A DNA stretch of 64,000 nucleotides from contig NZ_NEGI01000007.1 in assembly GCF_002135345.1 (NCBI RefSeq), positions 96,383-160,382 of the forward strand. The letters are read 5' to 3'. Position numbers and translations under genes: made by a program. The notes under the pieces were generated by a model, which worked only from the letters and a program-made list of their open reading frames with translations, did not search any database and was not told the origin of the DNA. How positions within the stretch are numbered: position 1 is the first letter of the stretch; the number at the start of each line of letters is the position of its first letter. Shown piece after piece: positions 18,817 to 27,106 of the stretch. Source of the DNA: Acinetobacter sp. ANC 4648. GTDB lineage: Bacteria; Pseudomonadota; Gammaproteobacteria; Pseudomonadales; Moraxellaceae.

Positions 18817-19419
18817 ATGACGTTTATCTTGGGCTTAACAGGTGGAATTGGCAGTGGTAAATCTGCTGCAAGTCAATGGTTTGAAACCCAAGGTATTCAA
18901 GTCATTGATGCCGATATTGTCGCAAGAGAAATTGTTGAAAAAGGACAGCCTGCTCTAGTCCAAATCCAAAAAAATTTCGGTGACTGGGTCTTGCTTGAAA
19001 ATGGTGAACTTAACCGTCGAGCGTTACGTGACTATATCTTCAAAGAAGCAGATGCACGACAGCAATTGGAACAAATCACCCATCCTGCGATTCGAACTTT
19101 GATTATCCAACAGTTACAGGCAGCAACCAGCCCCTATGTAATCTTGGTTTCACCTTTGTTATTTGAAACCAATCAACATCAACTCACACAACGCACCTTA
19201 CTAATTGATGCAACTGAAGATGTGCAAATCCAAAGAGCCTCTGCACGAGATGGTCAAAATATCGAGCAAATCAGTAAAATTATGACAGCACAAATGCCAC
19301 GGCAGCAAAAAAAGGTACTAGCAGATGATATCGTATTGAATGATGGGCATTTAGAACATTTGTATGCTCAGCTTAAGCCCCTTCATTTACAATATTTAGC
19401 GCAAAGTGAGTTAGGCTGA
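18817..19419 (+). CDS. coaE: Dephospho-CoA kinase
   Basis: A 200-residue P-loop kinase with GGIGSGKS at about 9-16 and DADIVAREIVEKGQPAL, HPAIR and SPLLFE motifs. It phosphorylates dephospho-CoA to coenzyme A, the last step of the pathway. It follows pilD by 12 bases with AGGA at the right distance, the pilBCD-coaE order common in gammaproteobacteria. Confidence 0.96.
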   Translation: MTFILGLTGGIGSGKSAASQWFETQGIQVIDADIVAREIVEKGQPALVQIQKNFGDWVLLENGELNRRALRDYIFKEADARQQLEQITHPAIRTLIIQQLQAATSPYVILVSPLLFETNQHQLTQRTLLIDATEDVQIQRASARDGQNIEQISKIMTAQMPRQQKKVLADDIVLNDGHLEHLYAQLKPLHLQYLAQSELG

Positions 19420-19435
19420 AACTTACTCTAAGAGG

Positions 19436-20365
19436 TTATTTATTCTTATTGATTAGATTTTTTTGATCTAAAGCAAGCTTAAGACTATCTTGACGCCCCA
19501 GCCAACGCCATGGTTGCAATGCCCCTATCGCCATACCAACCAAGCCACAAATAATAGCAAAACTTAGTGGTTCACCTAATAATGGCACAGCGATTATTGC
19601 AGCAATAAAAGGGGCTAAGGTCACAACACTACCAGCTTGAAATGCTCCGAGCCGTTTTATCGCCTCAACATAAGTGAGTGTTGCAATAATCACCACAAAA
19701 ATTCCATGAAAAATGGTTTGCATAACAATATGCTGCAATGATGCTTGATCTAAATGCTTAGGCAGAAATAATAAATAAATTGGTACATAAACTATTGCAG
19801 ACCAAATCGCTACACCTGCCATCGAATGCCATGCTGAGAGTTTCCATTGTTTCAATAAGACCGTAAAAATCCCCCACCACATTGCACTGATCAAAAATAA
19901 TAAATCACCAAAACCAAAAGCAACACCAGTTTCCTCATACATCAATAGACTCATGACTGAAATCGCACCGAGCATAATGATGAGACTTATCCAAGTATGT
20001 TTATCAAAAGACTGTTTAAAAAGAAAATACGCTGCTAATGCAGTACATAAGGGAATACAGCCATTTAAAAAAATAGCAGCATGTGCAGCAGGCACATAAT
20101 GAAAAGCACTATAGGATGTTAAACAATATGCAACACCACCAATCATGGCCAATATAAATGGCTCTTTTTTTAACAAAAATGCAGTATCTTTTTTATAGAT
20201 TAAAATTGGCATTAAAATACAAAATGCCAAAGCAAAACGTAAAGCCGCAATATCCCATGCACTAATATGCCAAATGGCATTGAGTCTTGCAGTAATTGTG
20301 AATCCCCCCCAAATACACATGGTAATTGCTACATAAATATAGCCTTGAGTACGAGAGGTCATCAT
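19436..20365 (-). CDS. EamA/DMT family transporter
   Basis: A 309-residue protein with ten predicted membrane helices in two EamA repeats (about 7-145 and 155-290), as in RhaT/YdcZ-like drug/metabolite transporters. The second repeat contains LGAFQAGSVVTLAPFIAAIIAVPLLGE. Substrate cannot be told from sequence; exporters of amino acids or metabolites are common in the family. It is convergent with coaE, 16 bases apart. GAGA precedes the first of two adjacent ATG codons. Confidence 0.9.
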   Translation of the reverse strand: MMTSRTQGYIYVAITMCIWGGFTITARLNAIWHISAWDIAALRFALAFCILMPILIYKKDTAFLLKKEPFILAMIGGVAYCLTSYSAFHYVPAAHAAIFLNGCIPLCTALAAYFLFKQSFDKHTWISLIIMLGAISVMSLLMYEETGVAFGFGDLLFLISAMWWGIFTVLLKQWKLSAWHSMAGVAIWSAIVYVPIYLLFLPKHLDQASLQHIVMQTIFHGIFVVIIATLTYVEAIKRLGAFQAGSVVTLAPFIAAIIAVPLLGEPLSFAIICGLVGMAIGALQPWRWLGRQDSLKLALDQKNLINKNK

Positions 20366-20420
20366 GATCTTTCTCAGGTCGGATTAAAATTGAGGAGAAG
20401 CTTTTGGCACATCACTAAGT

Positions 20421-20453
20421 GACTCGATTGATTTTTAAAAAATCAATCGAGTC
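20421..20453. repeat. 33-base perfect palindrome between rlmB and the EamA gene
   Basis: Arms of 16 bases, GACTCGATTGATTTTT and its exact complement, around a single A. It lies after the rlmB stop and upstream of the EamA start on the minus strand. It lacks the T tract expected of an intrinsic terminator, though a stem-loop with a TTTTTTAAAA centre could still stop or protect transcripts. Confidence 0.8.
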
Positions 20454-20469
20454 AAATAACATAAAATAA

Positions 20470-21216
20470 TTAAGCTTGGCGTTGACGGCAAGCTTCGTAT
20501 AAAGCCATACCTGTTGCGACACTTACATTTAAGCTTTGTAAATTTCCTGCCATTGGGATGTACACAGTCTGATCACATTTAGACTGTGTAATTGGACGCA
20601 GACCAGTATCTTCTGCACCCATCACAATTGCGATTGGCCCAGTGAAGTCGCATTTATGTAAAGGCAAAGCATTATCATCAAGCATAGTTCCAATAACACG
20701 CACATTAAAATCATCTTGGATTTGACCCAATGTTCGTGCCAAATTCGTTACTTGAATGAATTTCACTTTTTCAGCACCACCAGCTGCCACTTTACGTGCA
20801 GTCGGGGTCAAGCTTGCAGCACGATCACGAGGTACAATCACCGCATCAACACCCATCGCTGCTGCCGTACGAACACATGCACCTAAATTATGCGGATCAG
20901 TCACATGGTCAAGTATCAATAGAAATGCATTTGGTGTTGCAGTTAATAAGTCATCTAAATCTTTTTCATTTAAAATAGGATGTGGACGAACTGCCGCAAC
21001 CACGCCTTGATGGAAAGGTAAACCTGCTAGTTTTTCTAAACTATCACGACTCGCCTGCTGTACACTAATTCCAAAAGGTTCAGCCAACTGCAAAACTTTT
21101 TGCAAGCGTTGATCATCACGACCTTTCAAAGTGAACAAAGTCAGTACGCGTTCAGGTTCAAGCTCCAATAATGACTCCACAGAATGAACGCCATAATAAT
21201 ATTCGGGTTTAGCCAT
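20470..21216 (-). CDS. rlmB: 23S rRNA 2'-O-ribose methyltransferase RlmB
   Basis: ATG at 21216 with GAGG at the right distance gives 248 residues starting MAKPEYYYGVHSVESLL. An N-terminal substrate-binding domain (about 1-75) is followed by a SPOUT methyltransferase fold with DHVTDPHNLGACVRTA, VMGAEDTGLRP and SLNVSVATGMALYE, the knot motifs. It methylates the ribose of G2251 of 23S rRNA, using SAM. An upstream TTG in frame is less likely. Confidence 0.96.
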   Translation of the reverse strand: MAKPEYYYGVHSVESLLELEPERVLTLFTLKGRDDQRLQKVLQLAEPFGISVQQASRDSLEKLAGLPFHQGVVAAVRPHPILNEKDLDDLLTATPNAFLLILDHVTDPHNLGACVRTAAAMGVDAVIVPRDRAASLTPTARKVAAGGAEKVKFIQVTNLARTLGQIQDDFNVRVIGTMLDDNALPLHKCDFTGPIAIVMGAEDTGLRPITQSKCDQTVYIPMAGNLQSLNVSVATGMALYEACRQRQA

Positions 21217-21251
21217 GAACGACCTCAATTTACGATTTCATAATAGAAAAG

Positions 21252-21283
21252 AAAAATCCTGCAAAGCTGACTTTACAGGATTT
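21252..21283 (-). terminator. Terminator after ppnP
   Basis: Minus-strand AATCCTG...CAGGATT hairpin followed by T-rich sequence, between the ppnP stop and the rlmB start. Confidence 0.75.
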
Positions 21284-21353
21284 CATTAGTATTCTAGTTT
21301 AACCGATTTTGGTTAAAATTTCTTGGCTAAAATACGGCGAATAGTTACAGCAA

Positions 21354-21677
21354 TTAGCCTTCTAAGTGGCATACATAATCTAAAATTTCATCAGTTTCGA
21401 TTTTAAATTTACTGTGACCTGGCACATAAAAAGACTGTCCAGCACGAAACAATTCATGCTCTTCACTATCTGCAATTTTCACGCGACATTCACCCGAAAT
21501 AATCTCCATCCGTTCAGGCACATGCGTTTCAAATGTTAATGCTTGTTCAGTTGGAAGAATAACTCCTAATGTTTTTTTCGTCCCGTCTTCAAATTGAACG
21601 GTATGACTCACACACAAACCACCAAAATAAACATTTGATTTTTTTACTACTGAAACATGATCAAATTGTGATGACAT
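21354..21677 (-). CDS. ppnP: Pyrimidine/purine nucleoside phosphorylase PpnP
   Basis: A 107-residue cupin-fold protein (DUF1255, YaiE family) with [21 protein letters not shown] and [13 protein letters not shown], near full family length. PpnP cleaves a broad range of nucleosides with phosphate. It is monocistronic, with a terminator before rlmB. Confidence 0.93.
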   Translation of the reverse strand: MSSQFDHVSVVKKSNVYFGGLCVSHTVQFEDGTKKTLGVILPTEQALTFETHVPERMEIISGECRVKIADSEEHELFRAGQSFYVPGHSKFKIETDEILDYVCHLEG

Positions 21678-21946
21678 GCGTATTCTCCCAAATAATGCGC
21701 ATTTATATAAATTATCATGCTGACAGTTTAATTGTGCCCGATCAACTAATCAATCAATGTTTCATTTGGATCAATTTAAAGAGCTCTTGTTGTAAAAGTT
21801 TGCTTAAATATTGCAATGATAAAGAGCTTCTCTTGCAAATTAAATTGAACCATCACTTGCACCTAGTTTTCTAATTTTGTTTATATAGATCATTTTTTGA
21901 GTAAGATTTTAATTTCTATCTAAAATTTAAGTTAGAATTATAAAAT

Positions 21947-21970
21947 CACTGGATATTCGAATATCAAGTG
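21947..21970. promoter_or_regulatory. Near-perfect 24-base palindrome upstream of recN
   Basis: CACT-G-GATATTCGAATATC-A-AGTG: perfect except for one base pair. It lies 64 bases before the recN ATG, just after a TATAAA at about 21939-21944 that may be its -10. The position fits an operator over the transcription start. It does not resemble the UmuDAb site known in Acinetobacter. Confidence 0.45.
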
Positions 21971-22033
21971 ACTTGTGACTAAAACAAAACTTCACTATCT
22001 TATAACAACACTTTTCGCAGCTTGGATGCGTTT

Positions 22034-23707
22034 ATGCTGACACACTTAAATCTGATCAATTTTGCTTTAGCAGATAATTTAGCCATTGATATTGAGCAAG
22101 GGTTCAACGTACTCACTGGGGAAACAGGTGCCGGAAAATCCTTATTACTGGATGCCTTATCTGCCTGTTTAGGGGAACGTACCGACACCAACTATGTTCG
22201 ATATGGATCTGAAAAAGCAGATGTGACCGCTGTGTTTAGCTACCAAGAGCATAGTTCTGAAGCACTCTGGTTAAAAACTCATGAACTAGATGATGAATCG
22301 GGTGAAATTCATTTGCGTCGCGTTATTTTTGCCACAGGAAGAAGTAAAGCATGGATTAATGGCCGTCCCAGTAGCTTATCTGAATTAAAAGAAATTGGAC
22401 GCCTTTTGGTTCAACTGTATAGCCAACATAGTCAGCAACAATTATTAGAACCACCCTATCCTAAGCACTGGTTAGACCGTTATTATAATTTTTATCAACC
22501 AGCGCAAGATGTTCGTGATGCCTATGCTACATGGCAAAAAAATATTCGCACTCATCAAGCAGCCATTGATGCACAAACCAATCGCTTGCAACGTATTGAA
22601 ACATTAACATTACAGCTTGAAGAACTCGAAGATATTATTCAAATTGACTATAAAGAAACCGAACAAGAGTTTGATCGTCTTAGCCATCATGAACATATCA
22701 TGCAAGACTGTAGCTACAGTCTAAATGTATTAGATGAATCTGAGCAAAACCTTGCTCAAGAAATCTCTTCAATTATTCGTCGCTTAGAACTCCATGCGGG
22801 ACGGAGCGAACAACTTGCTGAAATTTATAACTCTTTAGTCAATGCACACAGTGAAATTGATGATGCAACAGCTAATTTACGACAATTTATTGATCGTCAA
22901 AGTTTTGATCCCGAACGAATGGAAGAATTAAATACTCAATTAGAGGTATTCCATCGTCTAGCCCGAAAATATCGTATTCAACCAGAACAATTAAAAAATC
23001 AACATCTAGAGTGGCAACAAGAATTTGAACAATTACATCAACTTGAGGATCCTGAAACCTTAGCCGAGCACGTTGAAATTGCATATCAACTCTTTATAGA
23101 AAAAGCCCAACACCTCGATACGATTCGTCGTGAAGCAGCTATTCCTTTAGCCAAACAATTGACTGAACAAGTTAAAACACTTGCACTACCAGAAGCCTAT
23201 TTTGAATTTAAATTTGAACCTTTAGAGCAAGTTTCTGCTGAAGGTTTGAGTTTTATTCAGCTGTTATTTACAGCCAACAAAGGCATCCCCGCGCAACCAC
23301 TAGCTCGTGTTGCATCGGGTGGAGAATTGTCACGTATTGCCTTAGTCATGCAAGTCATGAATGCAGAAAAAACTGAAGCTGAAGTTTTAGTTTTTGATGA
23401 GATTGATGTAGGAATTAGTGGTGGTACTGCTGAAATTGTCGGTCGATTACTCGCAGGTTTAGGTCAACACGTACAAATTATTTGTATTACCCATCAGGCT
23501 CAAGTAGCAGCTCAATCTGATCAACACTTATTGGTCAAAAAATTACAGACAGATCCAGCAAGCAGTACCATTTTGGTGTTAGAAGAAGATCAACGTATTT
23601 TAGAACTAGCACGTATGACTGGTGGCGTTGAAATTAGTGAAACGACACTGCAACATGCCAAGCAATTACGTCAGTTAAAGTTTCAAGCCATCAAATTAAA
23701 TGCATAA
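22034..23707 (+). CDS. recN: DNA repair protein RecN
   Basis: ATG at 22034 gives 557 residues beginning MLTHLNLINFALADNL, as in other RecN; an upstream TTG is less likely. An SMC-like ATPase: Walker A GETGAGKS (about 29-36), long coiled coil (about 150-370), signature ASGGELSRIALVM, Walker B VLVFDEIDVGISGG. RecN organises DNA at double-strand breaks during recombination. A palindrome upstream may be its operator. Confidence 0.97.
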   Translation: MLTHLNLINFALADNLAIDIEQGFNVLTGETGAGKSLLLDALSACLGERTDTNYVRYGSEKADVTAVFSYQEHSSEALWLKTHELDDESGEIHLRRVIFATGRSKAWINGRPSSLSELKEIGRLLVQLYSQHSQQQLLEPPYPKHWLDRYYNFYQPAQDVRDAYATWQKNIRTHQAAIDAQTNRLQRIETLTLQLEELEDIIQIDYKETEQEFDRLSHHEHIMQDCSYSLNVLDESEQNLAQEISSIIRRLELHAGRSEQLAEIYNSLVNAHSEIDDATANLRQFIDRQSFDPERMEELNTQLEVFHRLARKYRIQPEQLKNQHLEWQQEFEQLHQLEDPETLAEHVEIAYQLFIEKAQHLDTIRREAAIPLAKQLTEQVKTLALPEAYFEFKFEPLEQVSAEGLSFIQLLFTANKGIPAQPLARVASGGELSRIALVMQVMNAEKTEAEVLVFDEIDVGISGGTAEIVGRLLAGLGQHVQIICITHQAQVAAQSDQHLLVKKLQTDPASSTILVLEEDQRILELARMTGGVEISETTLQHAKQLRQLKFQAIKLNA

Positions 23708-23713
23708 AATCCT

Positions 23714-23742
23714 AAGATCAGCCGTCCAAACGACTGGTCTTT
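23714..23742 (+). terminator. Probable terminator after recN
   Basis: AAGATCAGCCGT and ACGACTGGTCTT pair around CCAA with one G-U and one mismatch, followed by TTTT. Confidence 0.55.
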
Positions 23743-24041
23743 TAAGCCATTAAATCGAAACTCTCTACTGAATTTTTTTCACCCAATCCAATCTACTTTC
23801 ATCATGATCGGTAGAAGTTTATAAATAATTAAAATCAGTATTTGAACTGTTGCTATATTAATACCTTAAGTGAAAATAAATATAAAACTAGCTGTAGCAT
23901 CTCAAGAATTTATGTTTACTTATTATTTTATATTTGAAATGACATGTTCAATATCGCTTAAATACGCTATGGTAATAAAAACATGAATATACGATAAAAC
24001 TGAATCATTAAAATTCAGTCATAAATAGGAGAAGCTCTTCG
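23743..24041. other. Intergenic region before yqgE, no gene seen
   Basis: About 300 AT-rich bases. No reading frame or RNA gene was recognised. It should hold the yqgE-ruvX promoter; AGGAGAA at 24027-24033 is the yqgE ribosome site. Confidence 0.6.
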
Positions 24042-24596
24042 GTGCCTAAACAATATTTAATGCATCATTGTCTAATTGCCCCTCCCAACATGGTAGATGA
24101 TTTTTTTGCCAATACAGTCGTGTATTTAGCTCGCCACGATGCGGAAGGTGCACAAGGAATTATTATTAACCGTCCATCAGGTCTACAAATTAAAGAATTA
24201 TTAAACGACTTAGATATCAATGCCGATCATGTCAATCCGCATGAAGTTTTACAAGGTGGACCTTTGCGTCCAGAAGCTGGATTTGTTCTACATACGGGAC
24301 AACCTACATGGCATTCATCTATTGCAGTGGGTGAAAATGTTTGTATCACCACCAGTAAAGATATTTTAGATGCAATTGCACATAATGAGGGAGTTGGTCG
24401 TTATCAAATTGCGTTGGGCTATGCCAGTTGGACGAAGCATCAATTAGAAGAAGAAATTGCCCGTGGTGATTGGTTAATTTGTGATTCTGATATGGATTTA
24501 ATTTTTAATTTACCATATAGCGACCGTTGGGATGCCGCATATCGTAAAATAGGAGTAGACCGCACTTGGTTATCTTCTGAGATTGGACATGCCTGA
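24042..24596 (+). CDS. yqgE: YqgE/AlgH family protein (UPF0301)
   Basis: A 184-residue protein with [38 protein letters not shown] and [15 protein letters not shown], the UPF0301 signatures. It starts at GTG with AGGAGAA nine bases upstream; the first internal ATG would remove conserved residues. Its function is not settled, although AlgH was named in alginate regulation in Pseudomonas. It overlaps ruvX by eight bases, a pairing conserved in gammaproteobacteria. Confidence 0.95.
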   Translation: MPKQYLMHHCLIAPPNMVDDFFANTVVYLARHDAEGAQGIIINRPSGLQIKELLNDLDINADHVNPHEVLQGGPLRPEAGFVLHTGQPTWHSSIAVGENVCITTSKDILDAIAHNEGVGRYQIALGYASWTKHQLEEEIARGDWLICDSDMDLIFNLPYSDRWDAAYRKIGVDRTWLSSEIGHA

Positions 24597-25032
24597 TTTA
24601 TCACAACCACAATTGATTCTTGCTTTTGATTTTGGAACACAAAAAATGGGAATGGCGGTTGGCTCCTCTATAATTGAAAGTGCCACGCCACTCGCATTAT
24701 TCTCGATGAGAGATGGAATTCCGAATTGGGATGAACTCTTAAAGATCGTAAAACAACATCAACCCAATCTATTTTTAGTTGGTTTACCGTTAAATATGGA
24801 TGACTCAGAATCTGAACTCTCGGCACGTGCACGTAAATTTGCACGGCGTTTACGTCATCAAACTAATATTGAAACCTTAATGGTTGATGAACGCTTGACG
24901 ACTCGAGAAGCTCGTGAAGAATTAGATCATTATCAGGCTCAGGGGCGTGCTAAAAATCTTGCTGCGGATAGCATTGCTGCGGCTTTATTTATTGAAAGTT
25001 GGTATCGAAACCCTGAAGGTTTAACACCTTAA
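24589..25032 (+). CDS. ruvX: RuvX/YqgF family RNase H-like nuclease
   Basis: ATG at 24589 inside the yqgE end (ATGCCTGA) gives 147 residues. RNase H-like fold with [29 protein letters not shown] and the final acidic [12 protein letters not shown]. The family resolves Holliday junctions or trims the 5' end of pre-16S rRNA; the second role is favoured for YqgF in E. coli. The family's usual Arg near the first Asp is Lys here. Confidence 0.94.
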   Translation: MPDLSQPQLILAFDFGTQKMGMAVGSSIIESATPLALFSMRDGIPNWDELLKIVKQHQPNLFLVGLPLNMDDSESELSARARKFARRLRHQTNIETLMVDERLTTREAREELDHYQAQGRAKNLAADSIAAALFIESWYRNPEGLTP

Positions 25033-25046
25033 TTGAGAATATAAAG

Positions 25047-25760
25047 ATGACTAAAACTTTTATTGTTTATGGCGTAAGTAAAGGTTTAGGTCATGCAATT
25101 ATTCAAGCAATCCCACAAGCAGAAGATACTATTTACGGAATATCTCGATTTAAACCGACTTTTCAACATTCAAATTTTCATTGGATTTCTGCTGATCTCT
25201 CCCAACCTAAATCAGCCAGAGATATAATCAAAGCACAAATACAGTCCAAGCCAGTCGATTATTTAATTTATAACGTAGGAATTTGGGAGGCTGCAGCGTT
25301 TAGTGCAGATTATAACTTTCAAAACAGTTCCGATTTGGAAATTTCTCAGCTCCTTCAAACCAATCTACATTCCTGCATTTTAGCGATTCAGTCTTTTATA
25401 GAAAACCTAAAGCAATCTAAAAATGCAAAAATTATTTTAATTGGTTCAACATGGGGTTTAGATAATCACAATGGAAAGGAAGTGGTGTTTTCAGCAACAA
25501 AATATGCACTTAGAGGTATTGTTCATTCTCTTCGGGAAACCTTAAGATCTGACAAAATTGGTATCAGTATTATAAATTTAGGTTACTTAGCTACCGAATT
25601 TACACTTGAGACGAGCAGCGAAGATGTTGTCCGACAAACCAATGCAGAATTGATTCCTTTGCAAGATGTCCTATTGGCGATTCAATTTATTTTATCGACC
25701 AGTCAAGCATCCTGTGTAAAAGAAATTGATATGCCTGCAATGGCTGACTTAAATATGTAA
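25047..25760 (+). CDS. SDR family protein with Phe in place of catalytic Tyr
   Basis: A 237-residue Rossmann-fold protein. The cofactor motif is GVSKGLG (9-15), the NNAG position reads YNVG (about 75-78), and the Ser of the active site is likely S134. The YxxxK motif reads FSATK, with Phe148 and Lys152, so the catalytic Tyr is missing. The C-terminal proton-relay and substrate region is intact, and the frame is clean. It could be a non-catalytic or altered SDR. It follows ruvX by 14 bases and has a terminator after it. Confidence 0.85.
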   Translation: MTKTFIVYGVSKGLGHAIIQAIPQAEDTIYGISRFKPTFQHSNFHWISADLSQPKSARDIIKAQIQSKPVDYLIYNVGIWEAAAFSADYNFQNSSDLEISQLLQTNLHSCILAIQSFIENLKQSKNAKIILIGSTWGLDNHNGKEVVFSATKYALRGIVHSLRETLRSDKIGISIINLGYLATEFTLETSSEDVVRQTNAELIPLQDVLLAIQFILSTSQASCVKEIDMPAMADLNM

Positions 25761-25773
25761 ATGATCAAGTGTA

Positions 25774-25796
25774 GACCCATCTTTCGATGGGTTTAT
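25774..25796 (+). terminator. Terminator after the SDR gene
   Basis: CCCATC-TTTC-GATGGG followed by TTTATTT on the plus strand; also usable against the convergent efflux operon. Confidence 0.8.
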
Positions 25797-25815
25797 TTAG
25801 CCACTGAAAATAGTT

Positions 25816-26850
25816 TTATTTATTTTGGCTCTTTTCTAAAATATGCACTGTTGCAGTACGACCAGCAACAAAAGCCAGTTCATTTTGTGGGACTTCATCC
25901 AATACAATTTTAACAGGGACACGTTGTGCTAAACGCACCCAACTAAAGGTTGGATTAACATTAGCCAGTAAGCCTGAAGATGTAGTCCGTTCACGGTCTT
26001 CAATACCAGATGCCACACCTTGTACATGACCTTTAATTTTTTGTGAATCTCCCATTAATTGAATACTGGCAGAATCACCAACATGAATCTTATTCAGTTT
26101 TGTCTCTTCAAAATAACCAACCACATATAGTTGCTTGCGGTCTAATAATGCCGCAACAGCTTGTCCAACTTTGACATAATTCCCCACGCGCAGATCAAAA
26201 TTTGATAATGTCCCATCGGCAGGTGCAACGACTTCAGCTCGATTTAAATTCAGCTGTGCCAAATGTAAATTACTGGTTGCTGCTTCAACTAAAGCATGTT
26301 GCTGTTTAATATTGGCATGAACTTGTTCAATCGCCGCAAGTAATTGTTCATGTTCAGCATGAGATTGATCTCGGGTTGCAAAGACCTGATCTTGTTCTTG
26401 TTTCGAAATTGCTCCTTCCATTAAGTCTGAATAACGATTAGCCGTTTTATCGGTCAGTTTGATATTCGCTTGAGATTTCACCACATTGGCTTTGGCTTGG
26501 GCTAAACTTGCTTCCGCTTCTGCAAGTCCAGATTTTGCCTTAGCAAGATCTGATTTAGCTTGTTCAACATCTAAAGTTTGCCGTGCAAGATCAATTTTAA
26601 AAAGAACCTGTCCTTTTTTCACGGTCTGGTTATCCTGAACTAAAACTTCCGTGACTAATCCCGCAATATCAGATGAAACTTGAATCACATCGCCACGCAC
26701 ACGACCATCACGGGTCCATGGTTCTGCATTATAATAATTCCAAATATGTATCACACAGAAAATAGCAATCACAGCAACCACCAATAACGCTATTGGTCGT
26801 ATCACTTTACGTCTATCAAAAGTATTCATTCTCGCAACCCATTTATTCAT
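25816..26850 (-). CDS. HlyD/EmrA-type membrane fusion protein of the FUSC efflux operon
   Basis: ATG at 26850 gives 344 residues; an ATG at 26829 is an alternative. One N-terminal membrane helix (about 17-40), then a biotinyl-lipoyl domain (VSSDIAGLVTEVLVQDNQTVKKGQVLFKID), a long coiled hairpin (about 80-190) and a second barrel half (VVAPADGTLSNFDLRVGNYVKVGQ). It is the periplasmic adaptor that links an inner-membrane pump to an outer-membrane channel. It follows a DUF1656 and a FUSC gene, an AaeA-like position. Confidence 0.92.
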   Translation of the reverse strand: MNKWVARMNTFDRRKVIRPIALLVVAVIAIFCVIHIWNYYNAEPWTRDGRVRGDVIQVSSDIAGLVTEVLVQDNQTVKKGQVLFKIDLARQTLDVEQAKSDLAKAKSGLAEAEASLAQAKANVVKSQANIKLTDKTANRYSDLMEGAISKQEQDQVFATRDQSHAEHEQLLAAIEQVHANIKQQHALVEAATSNLHLAQLNLNRAEVVAPADGTLSNFDLRVGNYVKVGQAVAALLDRKQLYVVGYFEETKLNKIHVGDSASIQLMGDSQKIKGHVQGVASGIEDRERTTSSGLLANVNPTFSWVRLAQRVPVKIVLDEVPQNELAFVAGRTATVHILEKSQNK

Positions 26851-26897
26851 CAAACTTTAAAACCCACCTGAACAATTCAATAGCTAAAATTTAGTCC

Positions 26898-27104
26898 TTA
26901 AGCTAAACCCAAAATAAAAAACCAATGCACCAACCCCAATAAAATAATGTAAATACACAGATGAAATATGCCTGGGGCAGCAATCCAAGCTTTAGCAATC
27001 CATTGATCAGTCACTAAAGTTACGACCTTAAATAGGATATAAGCCAAAATAGCTTGGATTAAAAATACAGGAACATAGACACCATAAATATTCAGCTCAC
27101 CCAT
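26898..27104 (-). CDS. DUF1656 small membrane protein (AaeX-like)
   Basis: ATG at 27104 with GGAG upstream gives 68 residues and two hydrophobic helices (about 8-28 and 43-65). It starts two bases after the FUSC stop. DUF1656 proteins are nearly always found between FUSC pumps and their HlyD partners, as AaeX is in E. coli. Precise role unknown. Confidence 0.9.
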   Translation of the reverse strand: MGELNIYGVYVPVFLIQAILAYILFKVVTLVTDQWIAKAWIAAPGIFHLCIYIILLGLVHWFFILGLA

Positions 27105-27106
27105 AT

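Noticed and set aside
16718..19419. Type II secretion rather than type IV pilus genes
   Set aside because: PilB, PilC and PilD homologues are followed by coaE, the standard pil order, and no gsp genes are nearby.
25047..25760. SDR as a pseudogene
   Set aside because: Apart from the Tyr-to-Phe change the frame, ribosome site, cofactor motif and length are normal.
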